From the NCBI GenBank assembly GCA_963808815.1, contig CAWEGI010000001.1, forward strand, positions 62,001 through 126,000: 64,000 bases of DNA, read 5' to 3'. The position numbers and the translations under genes were made by a program. The notes under the pieces were generated by a model that saw only the letters and a list, made by a program, of their open reading frames with translations, was not told where the DNA came from and ran no database searches. This DNA comes from DATBLE01 sp963808815 (GTDB lineage Bacteria; Actinomycetota; Thermoleophilia; Gaiellales; Gaiellaceae). Position 1 is the stretch's first letter. Each line of letters starts with the position of its first letter. This document shows, one piece after another, positions 1-8,979 of the stretch.

Positions 1-400
1 CATCTGCGCCCGATCCGGGCGGCCGACGTCGACATCGACTACCCGGCCGTGATGGGCTCGCGCGTCCGGCTGTGGGAGAAGTACGGAGAGGCGTGGGGCT
101 GGCCGCCGGCGGACATGACCTTCGAGGACGACCGGGAGGATCTCGCGCGCCACGAGCGCGAGATCGCCGCCCACGAGACCTTCAACTACGCGGTCCTGGA
201 CGAGGACGAGACCGAGCTGCTCGGTTGCGTGTACATCGATCCGGCCGAGCGCGAGTCACCAGCCGGGACGGACGCGGTCGTGTCCTGGTGGGTGGTCGAC
301 GACCAGGTCGACGGCGAGCTCGAGCGGGCGCTCGATCGGTTCGTCCCGCGAGTGGCTCGCCGACACGTGGGGGTTCCGCTCCGTGCACTTCTCGCCGTGA
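1..400 (+). CDS. GNAT-family N-acetyltransferase, 5' truncated by window edge, frameshifted
   Basis: The frame is open from base 1, so the start lies upstream of the window. The fragment has the look of a GNAT acetyltransferase C-terminal half: a negatively charged middle, then a beta-strand-rich part with 'LLGCVYIDP' and 'VVSWWV'. Frame 1 carries the protein to about base 343. The true C-terminus 'EWLADTWGFRSVHFSP' then lies in frame 2 and ends at TGA 398-400. One extra C in the CCC run at 344-346 explains the shift. The stop overlaps the GTG start of the next gene in a GTGA, which supports frame 2 as the real end. The substrate cannot be told. The apparent fusion to DUF72 is an artefact of the shift. 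Confidence 0.6.
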
Positions 401-1038
401 CAGGCGCCCTGTATCTCGGAACGTCGGGCTTCTCCTATCCGACCTGGAAGCCCGGCTTCTACCCCTCCGGGACGCCGCAGCGCGAGTTTCTCCGCTCGTA
501 TGCCGAGCGCTTCAACTCGGTCGAGCTGAACACGACCGGCTACCGGTTGCCCGCGGAGGAGCAGTTCCGGCGCTGGGCCGAGGACACGCCGGAAGACTTC
601 CGCTTCGCAGTCAAGATGCCGCACCCGAACCGGCTGGGAGCCTTCACCGACCGCGTCCACGCCCTCGGCGGCAAGCTCGGCCCGGTGCGGATCGTCGTCC
701 AGCAGGCCCGCGACGATGCGTTTCTGGCGCGTCTGCTCGACTCGCTCGACCCGGCGCTCCGCTGGGCGTTCGACTTTCGCCACGAGTCATGGGCGGGGGC
801 GGAGACGGGCAGGGCGGCGGTCGTCGACGCCCTCGAAGGCGCCGCGCCGTTCCGGTACCTGCGCCTGCGGGAACCGCCGTACGACGAGGCCGACCTGCGC
901 GGTTGGGCGGCCCGGCTCCGCCCCCTGCTCGCCGACGGGATCGAGGTGTACGCGTACTTCAAGCACGAGGACGAGCCGACCGCGCCCGGTTACGCCCTGC
1001 GGCTGCTGGAGCTCCTCGCCGCCAACAACGCCGATTGA
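397..1038 (+). CDS. DUF72 family protein
   Basis: A 213-residue protein starting at GTG 397, inside the stop of the preceding gene. It opens with the family hallmark 'LGTSGFSYPTWKPGFYP' and continues with 'FNSVELNTTGYRLP' and 'FRFAVKMP', typical of the DUF72 TIM-barrel family (YecE-like). The C-terminal 'YAYFKHEDEP' matches the usual 'vYvYFNNd' strand. It is slightly shorter than common family members (about 230-280 residues), with a compressed central part. The biochemical function of the family is unknown. Co-translation with the GNAT gene is likely from the GTGA overlap. Confidence 0.85.
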   Translation: MTGALYLGTSGFSYPTWKPGFYPSGTPQREFLRSYAERFNSVELNTTGYRLPAEEQFRRWAEDTPEDFRFAVKMPHPNRLGAFTDRVHALGGKLGPVRIVVQQARDDAFLARLLDSLDPALRWAFDFRHESWAGAETGRAAVVDALEGAAPFRYLRLREPPYDEADLRGWAARLRPLLADGIEVYAYFKHEDEPTAPGYALRLLELLAANNAD

Positions 1039-1055
1039 TCCGCGTCATAGTGGGC

Positions 1056-1778
1056 ATGCGCAGGCTCCTCGCGACGATCGCTCTTGCATGCTCCGTGGCG
1101 GCGACGGGCGCCACGTCGGCGCACGCCTACCCGGGCTGCCCCGGCGCCCGCGGGCCGGATCTCAGCCTGCGCGCGGCCGACAACACGAGGATCGTCGCGC
1201 ACCGCTGGGGCACCGGGGCGACGGCGGTCGTGCTCGTCCACCAGTCCGGCGCCGATCTCTGTCAGTGGGCCCCCTACGCGACACGCCTCGCGAGCCTCGG
1301 CTACCGGGCGTTCGCACTCGACCTGCGCGGCGCCGGGCGCTCGCAGTACCGGCCGCTCCCGGCCGGCCTGCGCTTCGCGGCGGACATCGCCGCGACCGTC
1401 AAGGAGGCCAGGCGCGAGGGCGCGAAGAGGGTCTTCGTCGTCGGCGCGTCCCTCGGGGGAAACGCGGCGATCGTCGCGGCCGCGAACATCCGACCGCTGA
1501 TCAGCGGGGTGATCAGCCTCTCGTCCCCCGCCAGTTTTCGGCTCGACGCGGTTGCCGCCGCGAAGCACCTGCAGGTGCCCGTGCTCTATGCCGCGGCCGA
1601 GGTGGACGAGGGCGGCATCTATGCCACAGACGCGAAGACGATGTTCGATGCCACACCGGTGACGGACAAGTCGGTCGCAGTCGTGCCCGGCGGAAAGCAC
1701 GGCGTCGCGCTCGTGGCCGGGCCGGGTCGGGTGCGCAGCCTCGTGGAGAGCTTCCTGCGCAGCCACTCCGCGAGCTGA
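1056..1778 (+). CDS. Secreted alpha/beta hydrolase
   Basis: A 240-residue protein with an N-terminal signal peptide ('LLATIALACSVAATGATSAHA'-like, cleavage near residue 23-25). The mature part is an alpha/beta hydrolase fold: oxyanion strand 'AVVLVHQSG', 'FALDLRGAGRS', nucleophile elbow G-A-S-L-G-G with Ser near residue 134, and a late His in 'PGGKHGVAL'. The acid residue is probably the Asp in 'AAEVDEGG'. ATG 1056 is preferred because it directly precedes the basic signal-peptide n-region; GTG 1050 is in frame too. It probably acts outside the membrane on an ester or peptide substrate that the sequence does not identify. Confidence 0.8.
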   Translation: MRRLLATIALACSVAATGATSAHAYPGCPGARGPDLSLRAADNTRIVAHRWGTGATAVVLVHQSGADLCQWAPYATRLASLGYRAFALDLRGAGRSQYRPLPAGLRFAADIAATVKEARREGAKRVFVVGASLGGNAAIVAAANIRPLISGVISLSSPASFRLDAVAAAKHLQVPVLYAAAEVDEGGIYATDAKTMFDATPVTDKSVAVVPGGKHGVALVAGPGRVRSLVESFLRSHSAS

Positions 1779-1783
1779 CGGCC

Positions 1784-2666
1784 CTAGGGCCCCATCCCGT
1801 CACCGGTGCCCATGTGCATGTCGCCGGTCGCCGCAGGCACGGCGGGCATGGGCTTCATGTGCATCATCCGGTCGCGGGCACGCCGGGCCGCCGCCCGAGT
1901 CCGGCGCGACGAGACCAGGCACGCTGCCCGGTGAGGCAGCGATCCAGACGCCTGCAGCGACGAACCCCACCGCGAACAGCCGCGTCGTCGCTTCGCCGCC
2001 CGGCAGGACCTTCTGGACGAAGACGAGCGCGGCGACGACCGCCATCCACGTGAGGCTCATCACCCCGAGGGTGAAGAGCACCAGCATCAGCCCCCAGCAG
2101 CAGCCGACGCAGTAGCTGCCGTGCACGACACCCATGCGGAGTGCGCCGTGAGGACCCTCCCGCCACCCGCCGACCACGAACGAGAGCGGGCTCCGGCAGT
2201 GGCGGAGGCAGGCCGACTTCAGCGGAGTCAGCTCGTACAGCCCGGCGGCCGCGACAACGGCGCCGGCCACGTACGGGCCCGCCCGGTCCCATGCGAGGGG
2301 GCCGCCGATCGCGTGCACGACGATCCGGTAGAGGCCGTAGGCGACGAGCCCGTAGGCCGCCCACACGAACAGATACGCGAGGACGAAGATCGACGTCGGC
2401 ACGTGGGCCTGCCCGCGCCGCACCCGTTCGGCGGAGACGCGGTCGAAGAGGACGACCATCGGCGCCGTCGAGGGCAGCATCATCGCCGCCATCATCGTCA
2501 CCCACACCCCGAGGTACCAGCCGAGCCCGCCGAGGCTCGTCCCCGGGCCCGCATCCATCCCGTGCATCCGTTCTGCGGTGACGATCCACGCCGCGAGCGC
2601 GGCGACGATCAGGCCTACCGTGACGGTCGTCCTAGAAACGCGCGGCTGTGCCCAGATGCTGCTCAT
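1784..2666 (-). CDS. DUF2182 predicted metal-binding membrane protein, frameshifted near the C-terminus
   Basis: A polytopic membrane protein with about six hydrophobic segments. It carries the DUF2182 signature 'GVWVTMMAAMMLPS' near residue 45 and the Cys-rich segment 'GSYCVGCCWGLM', both typical of the family. The frame used upstream ends at 1800 with a poor tail. One extra base in the run at 1876-1878 shifts to another frame ending at TAG 1784-1786, whose tail is rich in Met and His ('RMMHMKPMPA', 'GDMHMGTGDGMGP'), which suits a metal-binding protein. The corrected gene is exactly 294 codons. Its ATG at 2666 overlaps the end of the upstream PLP-enzyme gene by 35 bases. Role inferred: metal handling in the membrane. 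Confidence 0.75.
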
Positions 2667-3783
2667 GTGCCTTCGAGACGACGATCTCCTCGATCTGCGC
2701 AATGGAGAAGTCGAGCTCCTCCTCGGTGTTGAAGAAGTGCGGCCCGAGGCGAAGCCCGACCTCCGGGCGGAAGTCGCAGAGGATCTCTCGCTCGGCGAGC
2801 TCCCGGTGGACCCCCTCGAAACCCGGCATGCGGACCGAGACGCTCGCGCCGCGACGCGACGGGTCGCGCTGCGAGGTCACCTCGAACCCGGCGGCGTCGG
2901 CCAGCCGGATCAGGTGCCCGGTCAGGTCGAGTGAGCGCCGTCGTATGGTCTCGACACCGACCTCCTCGATCACGTCGTAGCCGGCGGTCGCGGCGAACAG
3001 CGCGGGCACGTTCGGCGTTCCGGTGAGGAAGCGGGCGATCCCGTCCGCGTACTCGAGCTCCGGCTCGAACGCGAACGGCCGGGCGTGGCCCTGCCAGCCG
3101 ACCAGGGTCGGCTCGAGCCGCTCGATCAGGTCTGGGCGTACGTACAGCCAGCCCGCGCCCGGTCCGCCGCAGAGCCACTTGACCGAACCGCCGGTGGCGA
3201 AGGCCACGCCGAGCCGCCGGACGTCCAGCGGCACGGCACCCGCCGACTGGTACGCGTCGACGATGACGTGCGCGCCGACCTCCTCCGCCCGCCGCTGCAC
3301 CGCGGCGACGTCCTGGAGCTCGGCGGTCTTGAAGAGCACGTGGCTGATCGGGACGAGCAGCGTGCGCTCGTCGATCGCCTCCAGCAGCGCGTCCAGGTCG
3401 GGCACGACCTCGACCTCCGCGTCCGGCTGCGCCTGGAGCAGGTAGCGCACCGACGGGAACTCTCCCTCCAGGTAGACGATCCGGTTTCGGGGCGGGACCG
3501 GCTGAAAGCAGGAGAGGATCACGGCGACCGCCACGGTGACGTTCTGGTGCATGCAGGTCGTCCCGGGCGGCGCCCCGACGATACGTCCGACCTGGTCGCC
3601 GGCCGTGAGCGGCAGGTCCCACCAGCCTTCGCCCCAGGCGCGGATCCCGCGAGTCCTCCACATGCGGGCGTACTCGACGACGCGGTCCTCGGCCGCGGCC
3701 GGCATTGCCGCGAGGGAGTGGTTGATCAGGTACGTGGTGTCGGCGAGGATCGGGAAGCGGTCCCGGTAGTCGGCCACGTCCAC
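2632..3783 (-). CDS. Aminotransferase class V-fold PLP-dependent enzyme
   Basis: A 383-residue fold-type I PLP enzyme related to kynureninase/cysteine-desulfurase-like proteins. The N-terminus 'YRDRFPILADTTYLINHSLAAMP' gives the family entry loop. Asp in 'VIVDAYQSAGAVPLD' should pair with the pyridine nitrogen, and Lys in 'ATGGSVKWLCGG' is the Schiff-base lysine. GTG 3783 is chosen because residues upstream of it look unrelated to the family. A second homologue lies at 53361-54518 with the same layout ('ATGGTVKYLLG'). Substrate unknown; desulfurase, lyase and transaminase activities are all possible. It faces the GGDEF/HD-GYP gene across a 93-base divergent promoter region. Confidence 0.8.
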   Translation of the reverse strand: MDVADYRDRFPILADTTYLINHSLAAMPAAAEDRVVEYARMWRTRGIRAWGEGWWDLPLTAGDQVGRIVGAPPGTTCMHQNVTVAVAVILSCFQPVPPRNRIVYLEGEFPSVRYLLQAQPDAEVEVVPDLDALLEAIDERTLLVPISHVLFKTAELQDVAAVQRRAEEVGAHVIVDAYQSAGAVPLDVRRLGVAFATGGSVKWLCGGPGAGWLYVRPDLIERLEPTLVGWQGHARPFAFEPELEYADGIARFLTGTPNVPALFAATAGYDVIEEVGVETIRRRSLDLTGHLIRLADAAGFEVTSQRDPSRRGASVSVRMPGFEGVHRELAEREILCDFRPEVGLRLGPHFFNTEEELDFSIAQIEEIVVSKAHEQHLGTAARF

Positions 3784-3876
3784 GCGGCGAGTATAGGCCC
3801 GGCCGATCGAGTCCTCGAGAGGCGTAGCTTGAGCGAGGGACTCGCCCACAAGGCCCGCGCAGCCGATACGTGTTGA

Positions 3877-6543
3877 ATGTTCCAACCGCCGACGGCGGTC
3901 AGAGCCGCCTGGGAGAAACCGCCCGATCCACCCTGCGGCACTCGTGCCGAGCTCTTCGACGCCCTCCACTCGCTCGAGCGGGAGGAGCATGCGGCCGCGC
4001 GCGTCCTGTTGATCGCAGACGTGGACGGGTTTCGCGCGTTCAACAGGCGCCACGGCTACGAGGTCGGTGACGCGGTTCTGCGGTCGCTCGAGCGCGCTGC
4101 CACGGGGGTTACGCGCGCCTTCCGGGTGGGCTCGGACGCGTTCGCGCTTCTACTCGAGGGCGACGCCCCTGTGCTGATCGAGAAGGTCGGCCGCGCACTC
4201 GACCGGCTGACGGTCGGGCACCCCGAGACGCTGAACTGTTCCTTCGGCGTAACGATGATCCCGCTCGAAGCGAGCGGGCCTGCGGCGCTGGCGCTCGCCG
4301 AGGAGCGCCTCGAGGACCAGCGGCGCCGGGGGCTCGTCCTCCCCGACCGCGTCGGGGAGTTGCTCCTGACGCTGATGGAGGCACACGACTCGACGCTCGG
4401 GCGCCACGCCCGCGAGGTCGCCCGCATCGCCGACGCGGTCGCGGCGCGGCTCGGCCTCAGCGTCGCAGAGCGCGGCCTCGTCAAGCGGACGGCGGAGCTG
4501 CACGACATCGGCAAGCTGGCGCTGAGCGACGCGGTGCTCACGAAGACGGGACCGCTCGACCAGGACGAGTGGGAGGAGGTGCGGCGCCACACGCTGGCCG
4601 GCGAGAAGCTCCTGCGCTCCTTTCCGTCGCTCGACCCCGTCGGCGCCCTCGTTCGGTCGACGCACGAACGGTACGACGGCAGCGGATACCCGGACGGCCT
4701 GTCAGGAAGCGAGATCCCCCTCGTCGCGCGGATCGTCGCGGCCTGCGACGCTTTCGACGCCATGGTGTCGGCCCGGGCCTATCGGCCCACCCGGACGAGC
4801 GGCGAAGCCGGCGCCGAGCTGGCAGCCTCTGCCGGGACGCAGCTCGACACCGACGTCGTCGCCGCCCTGATGGCCGAGGTCGCGGGCGAGGGCCGCTCCA
4901 CGGTCGAGGTCGACCCCAACGGCGTCGTGCCCCCGGACGAGAGCGATCTGCACCGGCTGGCCCGGCTGCATGCCCTGCTCGAGAGCGCGACCGTGGTCGA
5001 GCACGCCGACGACCTGCCGCGGGCGCTCGAGGCCGTGGCCCGCGTCGTGGCCGAGAGCCTCGACTACCGTGCTGCGCTGATCAATCTCTACCGTCCGCAG
5101 TGGGACGACTTCGAGGTCAGCACCGTCTACGGTGACGACCCCGGCCTGCCGACGCTCCTGGGCGCCACCTACGGCTGGAGCATCTGGGAGCCCATTCTCC
5201 AGCCGCGGTTCTTCCGCGCCGGCGCCTACCCCGTGTACGCCGGCGAGTACGACTGGGCCGAGCAGAGCGGCCATCGTGTCGTGCCCGACGTCGCGCACGA
5301 CGGCCATCCGGACTCCTGGCAAGCCGAGGACGAGATCTTCGTCCCGTTTCACCACACCGACGGCCACCTGCTCGGGGTCTTCAACGTGGCCCAGCCCAAG
5401 TCGGGGCGCCGTCCGTCGGACGAAGAGCTCCACCTGCTCGCGACGGTGGTGCGCCACGCGGCGCGGGCGGTTCAGCGGGCGCAGGAGATGGCGGTCTCCG
5501 CCGCGCACCGGCGCTCGCTGGAACGGCTGCTGGAGATCTCGTCGAAGCTCACCGAGACCGCGGCGGGAACGACCGTGCTGGAGGCGGTCGCGACCGGCAT
5601 CGCGGAGGCGCTCGGCTTCGAGCGCGTGGTGGTCAAGCTCCACGAGCCCGCGACGGACGGGCTCGTCCCGGCCGCCGCGGCCGGGTTCGAGCTGGACGAT
5701 CCCCAGCTGCGCCTGCCGTTCGGGCTGTCCGAGCTCCGCCGCCTCTTCGACCCGCGCTACGAGCGTGAAGGCTGCTTCCTCGTCCCGTGCGAGGACGCCG
5801 AGGCCCACCTGCCGAGGCTCGACGGCGTCCACCGGTCGCGGCGCAACGGCCGTGGCCCGTGGGCATGGCAACGCCACTGGCTCGTCGTCCCGCTCGTCGA
5901 CCGCCAGGGTTCGTGCCTCGGTGTGATCCTCGTGGACGACCCCCTCGACCACCTCCTGCCCACCAGGGAGACGCTCCAGGCGCTGCGGCTGTTCGCCAAC
6001 CAGGCGACGGTGGCGCTCGAGTCGGTTGCGCAGTACGAGGCACAGCGCTACCTGGCCGAGCACGACGCGTTGACGCGGCTCCGCAACCGGCACTCGTTCA
6101 TGGCCGAGCTCGACGCGTGCCTTCGCCGGTCGCAGCCGAGCGGCGAGCAGGTCGCGCTCGTCTACTGCGACCTCGACGGGTTCAAGGAGCTGAACGACGC
6201 CCACGGCCACGCCGTCGGCGACGAGCTGCTGGCGCGCTTCGGCGGCGTGCTCACAGCCTCTGTCCGTGAGGATGACGTTGCGTTCCGCATCGGCGGCGAC
6301 GAGTTCGCGCTGGTGCTCAGGGGCTGCAGCGAGCAGGACGCGCGTGCGGTGGTCGAACGTGCCCTGGTCGCCTGGGACGAGGAGCGGAAGGACGATCCTG
6401 CCGCGGCCTCGGTCGACGCCAGCTTCGGGATCGCGCTCTCGCTCGAGGGCGCCTCGCCGGCGGTCGAGCACCTGCTCCGCCGGGCAGACGAGGCGATGTA
6501 CGAGGCGAAGCGCTCGCAGACCCGCCTCGAGGTCGCGGCCTAG
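3877..6543 (+). CDS. Soluble GGDEF - HD-GYP - GAF - GAF - GGDEF signalling protein
   Basis: An 888-residue cytoplasmic protein without membrane segments. Domains in order: an N-terminal GGDEF-like domain (about 25-150) whose motif is degraded to V-G-S-D-A-F (84-89); an HD-GYP phosphodiesterase domain (about 160-340) with intact HDIGK (209-213) and H-E-R-Y-D-G-S-G-Y-P; two GAF-like sensor regions (about 375-535 and 550-715); and a C-terminal GGDEF domain with intact G-G-D-E-F (about 805-809). It could therefore make cyclic di-GMP at one end and hydrolyse it at the other, with ligand sensing between. The first GGDEF is probably catalytically dead and regulatory. The stop codon shares the CTAG at 6540-6543 with the convergent epimerase gene. 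Confidence 0.9.
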   Translation: MFQPPTAVRAAWEKPPDPPCGTRAELFDALHSLEREEHAAARVLLIADVDGFRAFNRRHGYEVGDAVLRSLERAATGVTRAFRVGSDAFALLLEGDAPVLIEKVGRALDRLTVGHPETLNCSFGVTMIPLEASGPAALALAEERLEDQRRRGLVLPDRVGELLLTLMEAHDSTLGRHAREVARIADAVAARLGLSVAERGLVKRTAELHDIGKLALSDAVLTKTGPLDQDEWEEVRRHTLAGEKLLRSFPSLDPVGALVRSTHERYDGSGYPDGLSGSEIPLVARIVAACDAFDAMVSARAYRPTRTSGEAGAELAASAGTQLDTDVVAALMAEVAGEGRSTVEVDPNGVVPPDESDLHRLARLHALLESATVVEHADDLPRALEAVARVVAESLDYRAALINLYRPQWDDFEVSTVYGDDPGLPTLLGATYGWSIWEPILQPRFFRAGAYPVYAGEYDWAEQSGHRVVPDVAHDGHPDSWQAEDEIFVPFHHTDGHLLGVFNVAQPKSGRRPSDEELHLLATVVRHAARAVQRAQEMAVSAAHRRSLERLLEISSKLTETAAGTTVLEAVATGIAEALGFERVVVKLHEPATDGLVPAAAAGFELDDPQLRLPFGLSELRRLFDPRYEREGCFLVPCEDAEAHLPRLDGVHRSRRNGRGPWAWQRHWLVVPLVDRQGSCLGVILVDDPLDHLLPTRETLQALRLFANQATVALESVAQYEAQRYLAEHDALTRLRNRHSFMAELDACLRRSQPSGEQVALVYCDLDGFKELNDAHGHAVGDELLARFGGVLTASVREDDVAFRIGGDEFALVLRGCSEQDARAVVERALVAWDEERKDDPAAASVDASFGIALSLEGASPAVEHLLRRADEAMYEAKRSQTRLEVAA

Positions 6544-7574
6544 CTGACCTTCTTCAGCAGCGCGAGCGCCTGCTGGTTCCAGGGCACGCGGTGCGTCACG
6601 CCCGCCGCCTTCAGCGTCTCGCGATGCGCGAGGTACCAGTCGTACGTCCGGCAGAGGGCCTCCGCGTTCGAGAACCTCGGCGTCCAGCCGAGCAGCCGCT
6701 CGGCCCTGCCGACGTCGACGAAGGAGTCGCGGTGCGCAGTCTTGTAGTGCCACTCGGCCAGCGGCGAGACGCGCAGCAGCTCGAGCACACGCAGCGCAAC
6801 TTCTGCCGGGCGGGCCGGGACCGCCGTCAGTCGGGACGACGAGCCGGCGTGGTCGATCAGCGCCTGCAGGTCGGAGCGAACCGTTCCGAACTCGCGGGCG
6901 CCGACGTTCACGGTCTCGCCCGCGGCCTCACGGCGCTCGGCGGCGAGCACGATCGCGTCGACCAGGTCCTCGACCGCGAGCAGCTGGTACCGGTTCTCAC
7001 CGGTGCCGAGCATGTAGATCCGGCGGTCGTCGCGGATCCAGTCGAACAGGATCTCGAAGACACCAAGCCGTTCCGGGCCGACGAACGTCTTCGGGCGGAC
7101 GATCGTGAACTCCAGTCCACGCCGCCCGAAGTCGCGGGTCACGTCCTCTGCCTCGATCTTCGACTCCCCGTACCAGCCGACGCCGACGAGCGGCGCGTCC
7201 TCGTAGATCGGGTGCACCTTCGGCACGCCGTAGACGGCCGTCGACGAGACGAGCACGTGCCGGCGGACACCGGCCTCGGCGGCGGCGGCGAGCAGGGTCG
7301 CCGTCCCGCCGACGTTCACCGACCGAATCGACTCGCGCGAGGCCTGGATCGGCAGGGCAGCCGCGGCGTGGACGAGCACGCCGGCTCCCTCGACCAGGCG
7401 GCGGACGTCCCTGATCGAACGGATGTCGCCGCGCAGCTCCTCGACCGACCGCTCGAGCTCGGCGTCGTCGAGCGGCGCGAGATCGAGGGTGCGCACCTGG
7501 TGCCCGTCGGCGAGCAACCGCCGCGCGAGGTGCAGCCCGAGGAACCCCGCCCCTCCCGAGATCGCCCACAGCAT
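6540..7574 (-). CDS. NAD-dependent epimerase/dehydratase (extended SDR)
   Basis: A 344-residue extended short-chain dehydrogenase. The nucleotide-binding glycine motif G-G-A-G-F-L-G is at the N-terminus, followed by 'LDLAP' (Asp selective for NAD) and the catalytic Ser in 'LVSSTAVYG' with Y-G-E-S-K as the Y-x-x-x-K motif. The C-terminal half carries 'VRPKTFVGPE' and 'NVGAREFGT', as in sugar-nucleotide epimerases. Which nucleotide sugar or other substrate it uses cannot be told. It stands alone: upstream is a palindromic intergenic stretch, downstream the convergent GGDEF gene. Confidence 0.85.
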   Translation of the reverse strand: MLWAISGGAGFLGLHLARRLLADGHQVRTLDLAPLDDAELERSVEELRGDIRSIRDVRRLVEGAGVLVHAAAALPIQASRESIRSVNVGGTATLLAAAAEAGVRRHVLVSSTAVYGVPKVHPIYEDAPLVGVGWYGESKIEAEDVTRDFGRRGLEFTIVRPKTFVGPERLGVFEILFDWIRDDRRIYMLGTGENRYQLLAVEDLVDAIVLAAERREAAGETVNVGAREFGTVRSDLQALIDHAGSSSRLTAVPARPAEVALRVLELLRVSPLAEWHYKTAHRDSFVDVGRAERLLGWTPRFSNAEALCRTYDWYLAHRETLKAAGVTHRVPWNQQALALLKKVS

Positions 7575-7611
7575 CGGCCGGGACGTTATCCGTACGGGCC
7601 GTGCCCGAATC

Positions 7612-7689
7612 CTTGTAACACAGTGTTACTTGCCCGGGAAGCGGTGGATCTGCGCCGTGTTCCGGGCTTGTAACAGCGTGTTACTTGGC
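7612..7689. repeat. Two copies of a GTAACAC/GTGTTAC palindrome, 56 bases apart
   Basis: The first copy, GTAACAC-A-GTGTTAC, is a perfect 7-1-7 dyad near 7615-7629. It contains the stop codon of the copC-copD gene. The second copy, GTAACA-GCG-TGTTAC, lies near 7670-7684 inside the last codons of the same gene. Both are flanked by the same bases (CTT on one side, TTG on the other), and a weaker GCCCGG(G)AA / TTCCGGGC dyad sits between them. The arrangement looks like paired operator sites or a small duplicated palindromic element. It could serve the epimerase promoter just downstream. No protein can be assigned. Confidence 0.5.
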
Positions 7690-8979
7690 GTTTCCGCGCC
7701 GGCGCTGCGGGCCGGCGCGGGCTTCGCCGGCGGCTTCGAGTCGACCAGGATCGCGGCCAGCAGGAGGATCGAGATCGCCACCGTGGCCTCGCCGGCCAGG
7801 GAGCGCGACACGCGCGCGGCGACGGCCGGCCGGTCGAGCCGCGGGCGGACCACGAAGTGGTGGAACGCGCCCCAGGCGAGGGCGAGCGAGACGAGCCCGA
7901 GCTTGACGATCAGCAGACGTCCGTAGCCGACAGTCCAGAGGTCGTGTAGCGCCGGGAAGCGCTCGAACGTCATGTAGACGCCGGCGGCGACGACGATGGC
8001 GACGAGCGGGCCGGCGATCTCGGAGAAGCGCCAGAAGGCAGTTCGCCGGAGGTCGCGGTCGCGCCACACGACGAGGCCGAGCGAGAGCAGCCCGCCGATC
8101 CAGAGAGTCGCCGCGGAGAGGTGCACCCAGTCCGCAAACGACGGCAGCCAGCCTCGGTCGTCGGCCTGGTGGCTCGCGAGCGACAGCCCGGAGCCGAGTC
8201 CGAGCGAGAGCAGGAACGCGGGCCAGAGCAGCCACCGCCGCTCGGTCAGCCAGGCGAGGAAGAGCAGCGCGGCCACGAACGAGAACCCGAGCTCCATGAC
8301 GACGAACGCCTCGCCGAAGCGGGTGTCGTGCGCGAACGGGGACAGGTCGCCGTACAGGAACGACGTGAACGGAAGCTGGAGCGCGTCCTGGGCGCGGAGC
8401 AGGAAGGCGACGATCCCGACCTCGAGCGCACCGACCACGCCGGCGCCGGTGAGCCGGTAGAAGCGCCGCTCCGCCTCGGGCGTCACGTCGCCGCGCAGCA
8501 CGAACAGGCGGAAGCCGAGGCCGCCGGTGAGCAGCGCGAGGCAGATGAAGTAGAGCCAGCGGACGACGTGCTCCGTGGTCGTCGGCCCCGACGCGCCGAA
8601 GGCCTCGCTCAGCGCCGGCGCCTGCACGCGGACGCCGAAGGTGAAGACACCGTGGCCGACGTGGCTGTCGTTGGAGATCGCGCTCCAGCGGACGGTGTAC
8701 GCGCCCTTCGGCAGCCGCCGCAGCGTGACCTCGACGGCGAGCGGATTTCCCGGCACGCCCCGGGCCGCGCCGGAAACGAGCGCCCCGGTCTCGTCGTACA
8801 CGCGGATGCCGTTCGGCAGCGTCTTGACGCTCTGGTCGAAGGAGAGCGTCACGACGACGAGGCGACTCGGCGAGCCGCTGGCCGACCCCGGGCGCGGTCG
8901 TGAGCAGCGTCGCATGCGCCCACGCCGTACCGGGCAGCACCAGCGCGGCCAGCGCGAAGACGGCGGCCGCGCGCCTCAC
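7626..8979 (-). CDS. CopC-CopD fusion, copper resistance/uptake membrane protein, frameshifted
   Basis: Signal peptide, then 'AHATLLTTAPG', the start of a CopC domain with the conserved first His. 'TLSFDQSVK' and 'YTVRWSAISNDSHVGHGVFTFGV' complete the CopC part (to about residue 130), including the typical H-x-G-H segment. A CopD domain of about eight membrane helices follows, ending near 'ATVAISILLLAAILVDS'. This YcnJ-like layout is known for copper import or tolerance. The N-terminus is in another frame: one extra base around 8855-8863 must be removed, giving exactly 451 codons. GTG 8979 overlaps the upstream gene's TGA. The last 25 residues cross a palindromic repeat and may not be native. 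Confidence 0.8.

Noticed and set aside
49..1038. GNAT-DUF72 fusion protein
   Set aside because: The joining frame loses the GNAT C-terminus. Frame 2 restores it and ends in a GTGA overlap with the DUF72 start, so the fusion comes from one extra C at 344-346.
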